Positions 34,331 to 44,517 of a DNA stretch of 64,000 bases are shown in pieces. The stretch is from Alloascoidea africana (taxonomy: Eukaryota > Ascomycota > Alloascoideomycetes > Alloascoideales > Alloascoideaceae): NCBI GenBank assembly GCA_030581615.1, contig JAKTTT010000009.1:248001-312000 (forward strand). The letters run 5' to 3'. Under the pieces are notes generated by a model that was not told the origin of the DNA, ran no database searches, and saw only the letters and a program-made list of their open reading frames with translations. The position numbers and the translations under genes were made by a program. Positions within the stretch are counted from its first letter, which is position 1. The number at the start of each line of letters is the position of its first letter.

Positions 34331-35422
34331 ATGTATCCAGAAACGTTTGAAGGATTTGCCGTGCCATCGCTGAAGCAATGGAGCTCACCCAAGAAAATCG
34401 CATACGCACCAAAAGAGTTTGGTCCGCGCGATGTTGATATCGAGATTGAGTGTTGCGGTGTCTGTGGCTCGGACTGCCACACCGTAGGGGGACATTGGGG
34501 CCAGATCAAGTACCCTTTGGTTGTGGGACACGAGATCGTGGGCAAGGTGGTTCGCACAGGACCCCGGGTGACCACTCTTAGCGTGGGAGACCGTGTGGGC
34601 GTTGGAGCCCAGGCTTTTGCCTGTCTTGAATGTCGAAGATGCGAGAATGGTCAGGAACAATACTGTGCGAAACAGGTTGACACGTATAGCGGCACCTACG
34701 AAAGTGGTTACTACTCCCAAGGAGGCTACGCTTCGCACGTCCGAGTCCACGAGCATTTTGCCTTTGCGATTCCAGACGAGATCGAGTCAGAGCTCGCTGC
34801 ACCCCTGTTCTGTGCTGGACTCACTGTATACTCTCCTCTGGTGCGCAATGGGTGCCGACCCGGAGTCAAAGTCGGCATCATTGGCATCGGCGGACTGGGC
34901 CATCTAGCGATCATGATTGCAAGTGCGATGGGTGCAGAAGTGACGGCGTTCTCCAGGTCAGACAAGAAGAGAGAGGAGGCCCTTTCCATGGGAGCGAAAA
35001 ACCTGATTGCAACTGGTGATCCCAATGCCCAGGACTGGCATTCTGAGTACGCAGACTCGTTCGATTTGATTCTCAACTGTGCCTCGAACTTTTCCGGAAT
35101 GGCTCTTGAAAAGTTTTTGCAAACGTTGCGAGTTCACGGAAGCTTCATCAGTGTTGGAGTTTCATCTTTGGACGATACATTTAACATCAGTCCCATGGCG
35201 CTAATCTCGAACGGTGCGCTAGTGGGTAGTTCCCATGTGGGCAGCCGCCAGGAGATGCTAGATCTGCTCAAACTCTGTGCAGAAAAGGGCATCAGGCCCT
35301 GGGTCACAACTGTGCCGATAAGCGAGGAGGGATGCCATCAAGTTCTGGAAAAATGTGCAAAGAGTGATGTTCGGTACAGGTTTACTTTGGTTGATTTTAA
35401 GAAGGAGTTTGTAAGCGAGTAG
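34331..35422 (+). CDS. ADH6: NADP-dependent zinc alcohol dehydrogenase (cinnamyl-ADH type)
   Basis: A 363-residue medium-chain dehydrogenase, close to the length of yeast Adh6/Adh7, which reduce a wide range of aldehydes and alcohols with NADPH. ATG 34331 gives the family start MYPETFEGFAV; the open frame extends 53 codons upstream into a poly-Phe leader. Catalytic zinc ligands lie in CGVCGSDCHTVGG (near 40) and GHE (near 65); the structural-zinc cysteines are in CLECRRCENGQEQYC (near 98). The Rossmann motif GIGGLGHLAI (near 181) is followed by SRSDKKREEA, whose Ser/Arg pattern is typical of NADP use in this subfamily. No presequence, so cytosolic. Adh6-type proteins use the same motifs, and I cannot separate ADH6 from ADH7. 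Confidence 0.9.
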   Translation: MYPETFEGFAVPSLKQWSSPKKIAYAPKEFGPRDVDIEIECCGVCGSDCHTVGGHWGQIKYPLVVGHEIVGKVVRTGPRVTTLSVGDRVGVGAQAFACLECRRCENGQEQYCAKQVDTYSGTYESGYYSQGGYASHVRVHEHFAFAIPDEIESELAAPLFCAGLTVYSPLVRNGCRPGVKVGIIGIGGLGHLAIMIASAMGAEVTAFSRSDKKREEALSMGAKNLIATGDPNAQDWHSEYADSFDLILNCASNFSGMALEKFLQTLRVHGSFISVGVSSLDDTFNISPMALISNGALVGSSHVGSRQEMLDLLKLCAEKGIRPWVTTVPISEEGCHQVLEKCAKSDVRYRFTLVDFKKEFVSE

Positions 35423-36350
35423 ACACAAAATATTTTGATAAAACTGTTGGATCTTTTAGTTCTTTCTTTCTTTTTTTTTCCGGCTTGTTGTATACTTAAT
35501 TACAAATATTTCTTTTTCGTTCCATTCCCATCTGTGTGTTTTCCTTCTCGAACGTAAGCTTAACTAGATAAGGCCCAAACAAACTCGCTCCATCAAAGCC
35601 ACAAAGTACATATCCGTGGAATACCGTGGGGTGATTATGATTGAGATCAACGCAAGAGAAAAATTGATTTTTGTATTGCTAATGATTGACTGACTGATTG
35701 ATCGATCTGATTGAGATGATTATATCTAATCTAATCTGGCGGAGGTTCCATAGACCTAGATCTGTCTTTGCTATTCTGTTCCCTATATTCTTGGTTGCTT
35801 TCTTTACTTATGTTTTGTTTTTGCACTTTTGTTTCTCCTCTCCAAAAGTGAAACTCGCTTTTGCCCAGCTGCCGTCCTGACAATTTGTACTGGTTCTGGC
35901 ACTCTAAGCGCCCGCATCCCAACACTTGAGAATTAAATAATGACCACCCATCTCGATTTCCGCGCTCTGAATTCCGACACGCCAGAAGGGGGATTTTTTT
36001 TGTTTTTTCTTGCTGAATCGCCCTGGGCTCTCTTTTCATTGAACGGCCCCTATGCAGAGCCGCCAAGAAAATGCGAAGAACAGCTTTTGGAGAAGGGCTC
36101 ATTCAAAGGTTTAATTAGTGGATTTGGCCTAGTACTAAAGGTACTTAAGTGCTGCACTACGCTCGAATTTCCCCCTCCTTTTTTCCCTTTCTTTCTTCTT
36201 TTTTTCACTTTCACGTTTTCTTTTCCTCTTCTTGCCTCTTCTCGTTTTACCTGGTTCTAAAGTGCTTTACCTTCAGCTACCCCAGGACTATATGGATAAC
36301 TTTTCCTGACAATTAGCCAAAAGCTCAATCAAAGCTTGTTACTTCTTAAT
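35423..36350. other. PMC1 upstream region
   Basis: A 928-base spacer with GATT/GATC short repeats at 35677-35735 and a pyrimidine tract at 36170-36245. The 106-codon frame at 35940-36260 is mostly translated pyrimidine tract and is not supported as a gene. Confidence 0.6.
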
Positions 36351-39300
36351 ATGACAGGAACAGGAACAGGAACAGAACCTAGGTTCTCCGTCCCTATTAA
36401 ACAACTTCAAGCACTTCATGATCCGAAATCTCTTCAAATCTTACAAGACTTGGGCTTTTTGGAAGGACTCTGCGTTCTCTTGAGAACCTCTGCTAAAGAT
36501 GGTCTGGACCGTGACCTCCCAGATGCAAAAGACAGAGTCAAGGCATACGGTGACAACAAGATCCCGACCCGCAAACCCAAGTCTTTTTTCCGTTTAGCAA
36601 TCGAACAATTTGAAGATAAGGTGCTCGTTGTGCTCTCTGTCGCTGCAGTCATCTCCTTATCTCTCGGCCTATACGAAACTTTTGGTCAGCCCACCCACTA
36701 CGACGGCCTCGGCAGAGCAATCCCTAAAGTAGAATGGGTAGAAGGTGTCGCTATCATTGTTGCCATCGCCATTGTGGTTATTGTCGGTGCTGCAAATAAC
36801 TTTCAAAAAGAACGTCAGTTTGCAAGGCTTAATGCACGCAAAGAGGATAGAGAAATTAATGTTGTACGAAGCGGTAAAGAAATGGCAATCTCGATCTATG
36901 ACCTGCTTGTAGGAGACGTGCTCGTGCTCGAAACAGGCGAAGTAATCCCTGCAGATGGAATCATGATTTCGGGATCCTGTGAATGCGATGAGTCCTCAGT
37001 CACAGGTGAATCCGACTTGATCAAGAAGATGTCGATTGACAAGGTTGAAGCCCACACGAACCGCAGCATAAACTCCAGCAACGAGGGAAACAGTAAAATT
37101 CCTGATCCGTTCCTGCTCTCAGGAAGCATGGTAAACACAGGCCTCTGCCGGTGTCTTGTCACCTCTGTGGGAATTCATTCGATGCACGGGAAGGTCATGA
37201 TGGCAGTCCAAGTAGAACCAGAGCCTACGCCTCTTCAAGTGAGACTGGATAGAATGGCCAGCGGCATCTCCAAGTTTGGTGCCTACGCGGGTACTTTCTT
37301 CTTCTTTGTACTCTTCTTCCGCTTTCTCAGCTTCATCTCTAGCGGTGGCCAGTTTGCAGACCTGCTGCCCTCAGAAAAGGCCTCCAAGTTCCTCGACATT
37401 CTAATCACTGCAATTACCTTGGTCGTCGTCGCTGTACCTGAGGGACTCCCCCTGGCAGTTACACTCTCGCTCGCCTTTGCCACGACTCGTATGTCCGCAG
37501 ATGGTAACCTTGTTCGAGTGCTAAAGGCTTGTGAAACAATGGGCGGCGCTACCTGTATTTGTAGCGACAAGACTGGCACGTTGACCGAGAACAGGATGAC
37601 GGTTGTCAAGGGCAAGATTGGCAAACCTTCTGCAAAACAGGACTTTTCCGATATCGATGCCTCCGCTGAGCCTGCTGAAACAACTGTTCCAAAGCTCTCA
37701 CCCAAGTTGAAGAGCATGTTGCTTGCCAGTATTACACTGAACTCAACAGCTTTTGAAAATGAAAGATACGTAGAGACTGAAAGTTCAGGACTCGGTGTTA
37801 CCAGAACAAACACCGCGGATCCAACAGTATCTTCTCAAGATGATTCGTGGTTTGCAAGCGCCGTGAGTGTGGTCAAGTACATGGTCAACTATTTGATTCC
37901 CGATAATGGTGATGACAAATCGAAAACCGGACAAGTGAGCAGAAACCTGAGAGAATCATTCACAAGCAGCCGGAAGGCTAAGGAACCAACAAACTGTGTA
38001 TCATTTCTTAAAAACGTACAACAACGACTTTTGCGAAAGGGGAAACGCGAAGGAGGTGCAACGTTCCGTGTTGTTCAAGAACCTTTCATCGGGTCCAAAA
38101 CAGAGACTGCGTTGCTTCTTTTTGCGAAACAACATTTGGGAATGGGGATTGGATCTTTAGACGACATTCGCAAGTTTAAGGATGAAGACATCATGGTAAG
38201 ACAAGTTGTTCAGGTTGTGCCGTTTGAAAGCGATCGCAAATGGGGTGGTATCGTGGTTGAGATGGACGATATGGAACAAGGACAAGAATTGAGACACTAT
38301 AGACTGTTGGTGAAGGGGGCTTCCGAGCTCATTTTATCACGACAAGAAATGATTCTGGATGAAGACGGTGAGAGCGCGAAATGGATGACTAGAGCAGACT
38401 ACGAGACGATAATGGACACAATCAACGACTATGCTTCCGAATCTCTTCGTACCATTTGTGTTGCTTTCCGCGACTTTTACTGTGAACAGTGGCCACCACA
38501 GGAGTTGGGCACCAGAGAGGCCGACGTAGATCTTCTTCTCGGTCGTGAAGTTCTTCCAGCAGACTTGGACTCTCACACGGACTCTGCAAGCGCAAGTAAT
38601 GAGGGCAGCAAAATGACGTTTGTGGGTCTGTTTGGAATCCAAGATCCGCTTAGAAAGGGCGTCGCCAAGTCGATCTCCGATTGTCAACACGCTGGAGTCA
38701 CCGTTCGAATGGTCACTGGTGATAACATGCTAACCGCTCGGGCAATTGCTTCTTCGTGTGGCATTTTCCAACCCGAGATGGGAGGTATCTGTATGGAAGG
38801 TCCCGAGTTTCGAGCTCTGAGTAAGCGCCAGCAGCTAGCAATTGTACCGAAGCTCCAGGTTCTGGCACGATCTTCACCCGAGGACAAGCGGGTTTTGGTC
38901 AAGACTCTGAAAGCGATGGACGAGGTTGTTGCCGTCACTGGCGATGGCACGAACGATGCTCCTGCTCTGCGACTTGCGGATGTTGGATTTTCTATGGGCA
39001 TTTCCGGAACAGAGGTTGCGAGAGAAGCCTCGGACATTATTCTTTTGACCGACGATTTCACGTCGATTGTTAATGCGATCAAGTGGGGGAGATGTGTTTC
39101 AACTTCGATCAAAAAGTTTCTGCAGTTCCAGCTCACTGTCAATGTCACTGCTGTCGTCGTCACTTTTGTCTCTGCTGTCGCCAGTTCCGATGGCGAGTCT
39201 GTGCTGACTGCTATTCAATTGTTATGGGTTAATCTGATCATGGATACCCTTGCTGCTCTAGCGCTGGCAACAGATAAACCCGCAAAGGATATTTTGAACC

Positions 39301-40166
39301 GGAAACCCAAGAACCGCCATAGTTCGCTCATTGCTCCATCCACATGGAAGATGATTTTCGGTCAAGCGATTCTCCAAGTTACAGTTTCGTTTATCGTGCA
39401 CTTTTGTGGAGCCAGGATTTTCTACGGTAATGGAGAAATCAACGATGCGGACCATACTCGATTGAACGCTTGCACTTTCAACACATTTGTGTGGCTTCAG
39501 TTTTGGAAATTGTTTGTGACGAGAAAGTTGGACGAGGCTGATGGCATCACAAATGTTAGAGACCGAATAACGATGGAGAATTTGAATTTCTTTGAGCAAC
39601 TGGGACGGAACTGGTACTTTTTGGCCATCGCGGTGCTCATTGGAACATGTCAAGTTCTCATTATGTTTGTTGGCGGTAGAGCTTTTTCAATTGCACGTCA
39701 AACCGGACCAATGTGGGGGGTTGCTATTGTATGTGGCATGTTGTCTATCCCCATGGGAGCGCTTATTAGGATTGTTCCAGATGAATGGATTGTCAGGATC
39801 TTCCCTACACGGGCTTTCAACTACTGTGTTGGGATCTACGAAAATCGCAAAAACTGGTTTAGGCGCGGCAAACGCAATCCTGAGGTTGTCGTTGAAGACG
39901 TTGAGTCTCATGAGACTCCACAGGAGAAGCAACAAAAGAAAAAGTCCTGGTTTAGAAGATTTGGACGGAAAAGCAAGTCTGAGGAACAGGATGAAGAGGA
40001 TTCTGTTCCTGGCTCTGGCAATGGTTCGAGGAGACGTTCTTCAAAAGTGTCAGAAACAGTGACAGAGTCACACGCCACGGACAACTTTATCGTTTATGAG
40101 AAGAATGGCTATCTGGCCACGGCGACACAGGACTCGTCATCAATGTCTTCTCTGGGTGGGAATTAG
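36351..40166 (+). CDS. PMC1: Vacuolar P-type Ca2+-ATPase
   Basis: A 1271-residue P2B-type calcium pump (PMCA family; the yeast protein is about 1170 residues) that moves cytosolic Ca2+ into the vacuole. Start ATG 36351. Visible in order: the first membrane pair near residues 90-150 (VLSVAAVISLSLGLYETFG), the actuator TGES near 223 within SSVTGESDL, the M4 Ca2+-site motif VAVPEGLPLAVT, the phosphorylation site CSDKTGTLTEN with Asp406, the KGASE nucleotide-binding motif near 663, TGDN near 790 and the hinge motif TGDGTNDAPAL near 863, followed by six C-terminal helices. The N-domain carries a roughly 90-residue insert after ETESSG. The Arg/Lys/Ser-rich C-terminal tail (RRFGRKSKS, RRRSSK) is longer than usual. 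CTG encodes the second Leu of PEGLPLAV. Confidence 0.95.
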   Translation: MTGTGTGTEPRFSVPIKQLQALHDPKSLQILQDLGFLEGLCVLLRTSAKDGLDRDLPDAKDRVKAYGDNKIPTRKPKSFFRLAIEQFEDKVLVVLSVAAVISLSLGLYETFGQPTHYDGLGRAIPKVEWVEGVAIIVAIAIVVIVGAANNFQKERQFARLNARKEDREINVVRSGKEMAISIYDLLVGDVLVLETGEVIPADGIMISGSCECDESSVTGESDLIKKMSIDKVEAHTNRSINSSNEGNSKIPDPFLLSGSMVNTGLCRCLVTSVGIHSMHGKVMMAVQVEPEPTPLQVRLDRMASGISKFGAYAGTFFFFVLFFRFLSFISSGGQFADLLPSEKASKFLDILITAITLVVVAVPEGLPLAVTLSLAFATTRMSADGNLVRVLKACETMGGATCICSDKTGTLTENRMTVVKGKIGKPSAKQDFSDIDASAEPAETTVPKLSPKLKSMLLASITLNSTAFENERYVETESSGLGVTRTNTADPTVSSQDDSWFASAVSVVKYMVNYLIPDNGDDKSKTGQVSRNLRESFTSSRKAKEPTNCVSFLKNVQQRLLRKGKREGGATFRVVQEPFIGSKTETALLLFAKQHLGMGIGSLDDIRKFKDEDIMVRQVVQVVPFESDRKWGGIVVEMDDMEQGQELRHYRLLVKGASELILSRQEMILDEDGESAKWMTRADYETIMDTINDYASESLRTICVAFRDFYCEQWPPQELGTREADVDLLLGREVLPADLDSHTDSASASNEGSKMTFVGLFGIQDPLRKGVAKSISDCQHAGVTVRMVTGDNMLTARAIASSCGIFQPEMGGICMEGPEFRALSKRQQLAIVPKLQVLARSSPEDKRVLVKTLKAMDEVVAVTGDGTNDAPALRLADVGFSMGISGTEVAREASDIILLTDDFTSIVNAIKWGRCVSTSIKKFLQFQLTVNVTAVVVTFVSAVASSDGESVLTAIQLLWVNLIMDTLAALALATDKPAKDILNRKPKNRHSSLIAPSTWKMIFGQAILQVTVSFIVHFCGARIFYGNGEINDADHTRLNACTFNTFVWLQFWKLFVTRKLDEADGITNVRDRITMENLNFFEQLGRNWYFLAIAVLIGTCQVLIMFVGGRAFSIARQTGPMWGVAIVCGMLSIPMGALIRIVPDEWIVRIFPTRAFNYCVGIYENRKNWFRRGKRNPEVVVEDVESHETPQEKQQKKKSWFRRFGRKSKSEEQDEEDSVPGSGNGSRRRSSKVSETVTESHATDNFIVYEKNGYLATATQDSSSMSSLGGN

Positions 40167-40542
40167 AGCTACAAATCGGAGGAGTGTTTGTTTGATCCTC
40201 CCGTATCTATGCCCATAACAAATAAACCAACCCAACTTAGCATATAACGTAATAATAATAATTTTAGTCTTCTCTAGTACCCGCGCACCCGATGTCGCGG
40301 ACCTGCTGTGTGTTTACGCAGACCCGCACCCGGTCGTGATCCCGAGGATCGGGGCGTCGAATTTAATAGCTGGGGCCCAAGCCCCTCATTTGGGTCCCGT
40401 GGCCGGCGGAATCTGCTTTCGCTGGTCATAAAGGGCCTGGTATAAAACCATTTGCGTCCTGCTCTGCCCTGCCACGCTTTGCACAGACCCACTTTTCTTC
40501 TCGAAACCTAAATCCTGCTGCTCCATACACACGCTCTATACA
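40167..40542. other. SYM1 upstream region, GC-rich
   Basis: A 376-base spacer. Positions 40276-40400 are GC-rich with several CCG/CGG triplets, including CCG-N5-CGG at 40342-40352, of the type bound by Zn2Cys6 factors. No gene. Confidence 0.5.
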
Positions 40543-41259
40543 ATGGCTTCCATCGGTGCTTGGTACTCAAGACAGCTCACCACTAGACCGCTGCTCGCAA
40601 ACGCAATAACCACTGCTGTAAGTACCAAGAACTTTTCAATCTCCACTGCTTCCGGGGGGTGGTGGTAGGAACATCGCTGGCTAACTTCAGGTCCTCTGCG
40701 GCAGGGTTTATTTGGAATAGGTGATGTGATTGCACAAACCTTTTTCCCAGAAAAGAAGGCAGATGCAAAGTTTGACCTTGAGCCTAAAAACCACGGGAGC
40801 GAGTATGAGCCGTATAGTCTCGTGCGAACTCTGCGAGCCACAGCATATGGTGGATTTGTTTTCGGGCCTCTGGTGACACAGTGGTACAAAGTTCTTTCGA
40901 AAATCGATATTACCAAGACCGGAGCTGGAACAGATACTCTGCCCAATGTAATCGGGAGAGTCGCAGCAGACCAACTCGTTTTCGCACCTTTCGGTATAGG
41001 CCTTTACTTTTCCGTGTTGGGTATGATGGAAGGGAAACAAATCGAGGAAATCAAAACTGGACTTGCACGAAATTATCAAACCACTTTGGTCACAAATTGG
41101 TACATTTGGCCTGCTTTCCAGATCCTCAACTTTAGATTCAACCCTTACCAATACCGTCTACTCGCAGTGAACGTGCTCAGCATCGCATGGAACTCGTTCC
41201 TCAGTTTCCGAAATGCTTCTTCAGGTGAAGTTGCAGTAGCGCCCAAGTTGAAAGAGTAG
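40543..41259 (+). CDS. SYM1: Mpv17/PMP22-family inner-membrane protein Sym1, two exons
   Basis: A mitochondrial inner-membrane protein needed in yeast for growth on ethanol at high temperature. I read exons 40543-40617 and 40705-41259 (209 residues; S. cerevisiae Sym1 is 197). The 87-nt intron has a GTAAGT donor, CTAAC at 40681 and a CAG acceptor; it joins NAITTA to GLFGIGDVIAQ exactly where the family has its TGALFGIGD motif. The long frame visible on its own lacks an ATG, which supports the first exon. Four hydrophobic segments are present, and the C-terminal family signature is clear: TNWYIWPAFQILNF then YRLLAVNVLSIAWNSFLS. Convergent with the xylitol dehydrogenase. Confidence 0.93.
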
Positions 41260-41520
41260 AATTGTTCTGTTTAACTATATATTTATTTTCAAATTCAATA
41301 ACTAAGTTATTCACGATTACAAACAAGTTATATTTACATTTGAAATAGTATTCACTGTATTCTTTTTTTGTTATGAAGGGGGAATAAATAGTCAAACTTT
41401 TTCAGCTTATTAGAATATATAGAATGCCTTTTTTTTTATATTTCATTTCATGCATGTTTATTTGTCATTTCATTTCATTTTCAATAAATAGACAGGAAGG
41501 AGTAATTACACATTATATAT

Positions 41521-42735
41521 CTACTCAGGTCCATCAATAACAGCCTTAATGGCCTTACCGTCCCGAACAATTTCAAAAGCCTTGACAGCATCTCCAAAGG
41601 GAACTCTATGGGTGATCATTCTCTTGACGTTGACCTTGCCCTCGGAAATCAAACCAACAGCGCGCTTAAAGTCGCCGTAGAAGTATCTGAAAGAACCCTT
41701 GAGAATGAGCTCCTTGATACTGAGCATCGTGATGGGGAACGTAACATTGTCAGTTCCTTGGCCGGCCTGGACCATGGTGCCGCCAGCAGCCAACGTGTGA
41801 ATGCCGGCCTGGATGGAAGGCTGGGCACCAGAAGCCTCAATTGCAATTTCAGGAGCAAATCCAGCAGCCTTTTGGATCTTTTCAGCAGTAACCTCTGCAG
41901 AATCGCCCTTGACTGGAACGTAGGTATGTGTTGCGCCGAATTCCTTGGCCACGTCAAGCTTGGATTGAACGAGGTCAACAGCAATGATATCTGTAGCACC
42001 GTAGGCTTTGGCAGTCGCAATTGAGAGAAGTCCAATTGGTCCAGCGCCAAACACGATGACCTTGGAACCAAAAGTGACTCCACCAAGTCTTGTGACGTGG
42101 ACTGCAACAGATAGAGGCTCAGCAAGAGCGCCTTCTTCGTAGGTGACGTGATCGGGAAGCTTGACACAGAAATCCTCGGGGACAGTGTAGTATCTGGCCA
42201 GAGTTCCGTCAAATGGAGGAGTGGCAGCGAAAGCCATGTGTGGGCACAAATTGTACTGACCAGCTTTGTACTCATCAGAGTATCTGGATGGGATACCTGG
42301 CTCCATGGTGACTCTGTCGCCTACTTTGAGAGAAGTAACGGCGCTACCAACTTCAACAACCTCACCAGCAGACTCGTGGCCCAAAACCATAGGGTCTTTG
42401 ACAATAAAGTTGCCAATTGAGCCGTGTGTAAAGTAGTGCACATCAGAACCGCAAATACCAGTCTTCTTCACATTGACTCTGACGTAGTGCTCATCGGGAA
42501 GCTTTGGAATGGGCTTGTCCTCGTACACAATCTCGCCAGCTTTTTTCAACACAAGAGATGGATTGACAGAGGTCTCCAGATCTACCAATTTTTCATGAGA
42601 ACCAAATAGCGCGGCCCCGGTCTGGAAAGAGCGGGAGCGGGCCAGGAGGATGGAGAACCTGGTGGCAGCTGCAGCTGTAACTGGGTTGGCTGCCTTTTGA
42701 GCAAGGCTCAGTCTGAGAAATCCGGTCTTAAGCAT
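41521..42735 (-). CDS. XYL2: Xylitol/sorbitol dehydrogenase with mitochondrial-type presequence
   Basis: A 404-residue NAD-dependent polyol dehydrogenase (medium-chain family), which oxidises xylitol to xylulose or sorbitol to fructose. From about residue 57 it follows the XYL2 family: [28 protein letters not shown] (catalytic Cys), [49 protein letters not shown], the cofactor loop GAGPIGLL and SFRYFYGD. The structural-zinc cysteines are mostly replaced (PSRYSDEY), as is normal for yeast xylitol dehydrogenases. The unusual part is residues 1-50: no acidic residue until after position 45, with Arg, Ser and Ala throughout ([15 protein letters not shown]), a strong mitochondrial-targeting look. 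The next in-frame Met is deep in the catalytic domain, so translation should include it. The usual family proteins are ~360 residues and cytosolic. Confidence 0.9.
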   Translation of the reverse strand: MLKTGFLRLSLAQKAANPVTAAAATRFSILLARSRSFQTGAALFGSHEKLVDLETSVNPSLVLKKAGEIVYEDKPIPKLPDEHYVRVNVKKTGICGSDVHYFTHGSIGNFIVKDPMVLGHESAGEVVEVGSAVTSLKVGDRVTMEPGIPSRYSDEYKAGQYNLCPHMAFAATPPFDGTLARYYTVPEDFCVKLPDHVTYEEGALAEPLSVAVHVTRLGGVTFGSKVIVFGAGPIGLLSIATAKAYGATDIIAVDLVQSKLDVAKEFGATHTYVPVKGDSAEVTAEKIQKAAGFAPEIAIEASGAQPSIQAGIHTLAAGGTMVQAGQGTDNVTFPITMLSIKELILKGSFRYFYGDFKRAVGLISEGKVNVKRMITHRVPFGDAVKAFEIVRDGKAIKAVIDGPE

Positions 42736-42861
42736 TGGAGGAGGAAAAGCGTGGGCGATTGGGATAGGAGAAGGAAGGACATTTTGCGAGCAGACATTAA
42801 TGTTTTATACCACTTCCAGAACCCGAAGATCGCTGATTCGTGTGTCCCCCGCCTATGCGTG

Positions 42862-42884
42862 CCCGATCGGGATGCCCGATCGGG
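42862..42884. promoter_or_regulatory. Two tandem CCG-N2-CGG palindromes upstream of XYL2
   Basis: CCCGATCGGG occurs twice (42862-42871, 42875-42884) with a 3-base spacer, about 130 bases before the XYL2 ATG. Inverted CCG triplets are the classic half-sites of Zn2Cys6 dimers, so these may be binding sites for a regulator of the dehydrogenase gene. Confidence 0.4.
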
Positions 42885-43895
42885 ACGGCCCAGCTGGTGG
42901 GGGACCGGGTGTGCACTGTGGCCCGGGCCCGGGACCGGTCACCGTCGATTTGCAATACTGGAGCAACTTCCAGCATGCACGGCGCATCGCAGCAGGGCGG
43001 GCCCGGGCCCGGACGCATAAGTGCATAGCCAGAGCGCGCTTCCCCGGATTTGTCGTGGGGCAAACCTCCACGCACCCCCGCCATGAGAATAAGCGCCGGG
43101 CCCAGAGAAAAATGAGAAGCTGTGAGAGAAGGGGGGAAAACCCCAAACGGGCGGATCAGCACTGGGGGATGTTTTTTCTAAGGAGACGGTCCCAGGTTGC
43201 TGCTGTTTTTTGCTTCTGTTTTGAGCTTGAGCTTGAGCTTGAGCGTGGGCTTGGGCTTAGGTCCCCGGCTTAGGCCCCCCGGCCCAAAAGGCCCGCCCGG
43301 TCCCAGCCTTCCGCTTCATTCCACTTCTCCCTCTCTCTTGTCCGTCCCCGTCCAAGCTGCCGATCGCCGAAACAAGGCCTCTGCGTGCCTAATCGGACAA
43401 GACCAGCCTTTAAATGCGCAAATGGAAGCGAGGATTTGCCGGTGGTGTGTGCCCGCGGTATGGACCTGACACACCCTTATCTACGGGAAGAAAGCTTGTT
43501 TGGGCCCGAGGAGTTGCAGCGGTAGTAGGTATTGTCCAATATGATACGATCACATAGCCGAACTTCGATTATCTTGGTTATGTCATTTCTGTCTGGGGTT
43601 ACTCGGATGCCAAGAGGTACAAAAACACCTCAAATTGCCCAAAGTGAGATAATTCGCTGCGTGCTTTTTCACAGTTGGGAAAAACAAGTCTGCTTTCTAT
43701 AATGAGTTGGGTGAGAACAGGATTTGTGATCTGGCAAAGACCTAAAACTGGAGGTTTGTTCCAAGACTGGTGTGTTGGCTAACTTTTCATATCTCGACCC
43801 CACCTCCCCTTTTCATATTTGGTCTAAAAATGTTCTTCCAGATACGGGATACCTCGCCGAATTTGAAAAGTCGTCAGATGACGAAAATCGGAAAC

Positions 43896-44165
43896 TGACA
43901 GGGGATACAGGCAATAAGCAATGGGCTAATGGAATCCCCTTATCGTTTTGTAGAGTTATTTGCTCAGGCGACCCTTTCCCCCAGACTCCAGGAACAAAGA
44001 TCATTGACTCTCGAGGTTGCAACCAAGCACTCTCTCTGACAATAACACAGGAGAACGATTCGTGGCTGAATACCTCCACGTATACACTTTCTTTCAATAA
44101 ACATTTCTCTCGTTGCACCTAGGCTTGGAAAAGCAACCTTGACTATCATGCGTCTAAGTTTTTTG
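43896..44165. repeat. Dispersed direct repeat, copy 1
   Basis: About 270 bases from GGATACAGGCAATAAG to GTCTAAGTTTTTTGAA, repeated in the same orientation at 49247-49502. By eye there are roughly ten substitutions in the first 210 aligned bases and an indel near the right end. The family is unknown; the ends are not TG...CA and I see no inverted termini, so it may be a fragment of a larger element. Confidence 0.85.
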
Positions 44166-44517
44166 AAGCATGGCTTTGAGACTTTCAATTATAAAATATC
44201 AAAACCCAAAAACAATAACTAAAGCAATTGGCATATCATCTGTACTTTCTTTTTTTGTTCATCCTATGATTTTGATCAACAACCATTGTAATAATGTTTT
44301 CAATTAAAGAACAAGAGAACGCAGGAAAGGCAAAGAAATAGAAATGCAGTTTGTGCTTTTCTACAAATAGGAAAACCAATGCACGGGCGCTTTGTTAAAT
44401 GTATCTCTTTGTTTGTCCCATGAAGATACATATATTGTAGTTGGCAAATATAAGGGCAGAACCTGCTCTTTCAATTTATTGCCATCTCTTCTTGATCCCA
44501 TCTTTTGAGCTACTTCA

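Larger units (their letters stand above)
42736..44517. other. GC-rich then AT-rich gap between XYL2 and GPI8
   Basis: Positions 42845-43340 are strongly GC-rich, with GGGCCC/CCCGGG alternations (42920-42935, 43000-43015) and a GAGCTT hexamer repeat at 43221-43240. Frames over 100 codons on both strands here follow from base composition. After 43500 the sequence becomes AT-rich and includes the first copy of the 270-bp dispersed repeat. Confidence 0.55.

Noticed and set aside
35940-36260. 106-codon frame upstream of PMC1
   Set aside because: Its second half is a translated pyrimidine tract (Phe/Leu/Pro) and there is no domain; part of the PMC1 promoter or leader.
42800-43273. 157-codon plus-strand frame (and overlapping minus frames) in the GC-rich block
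   Set aside because: High GC removes stop codons on all frames; the translations are Gly/Pro/Arg runs without a domain, and several frames are open at once.
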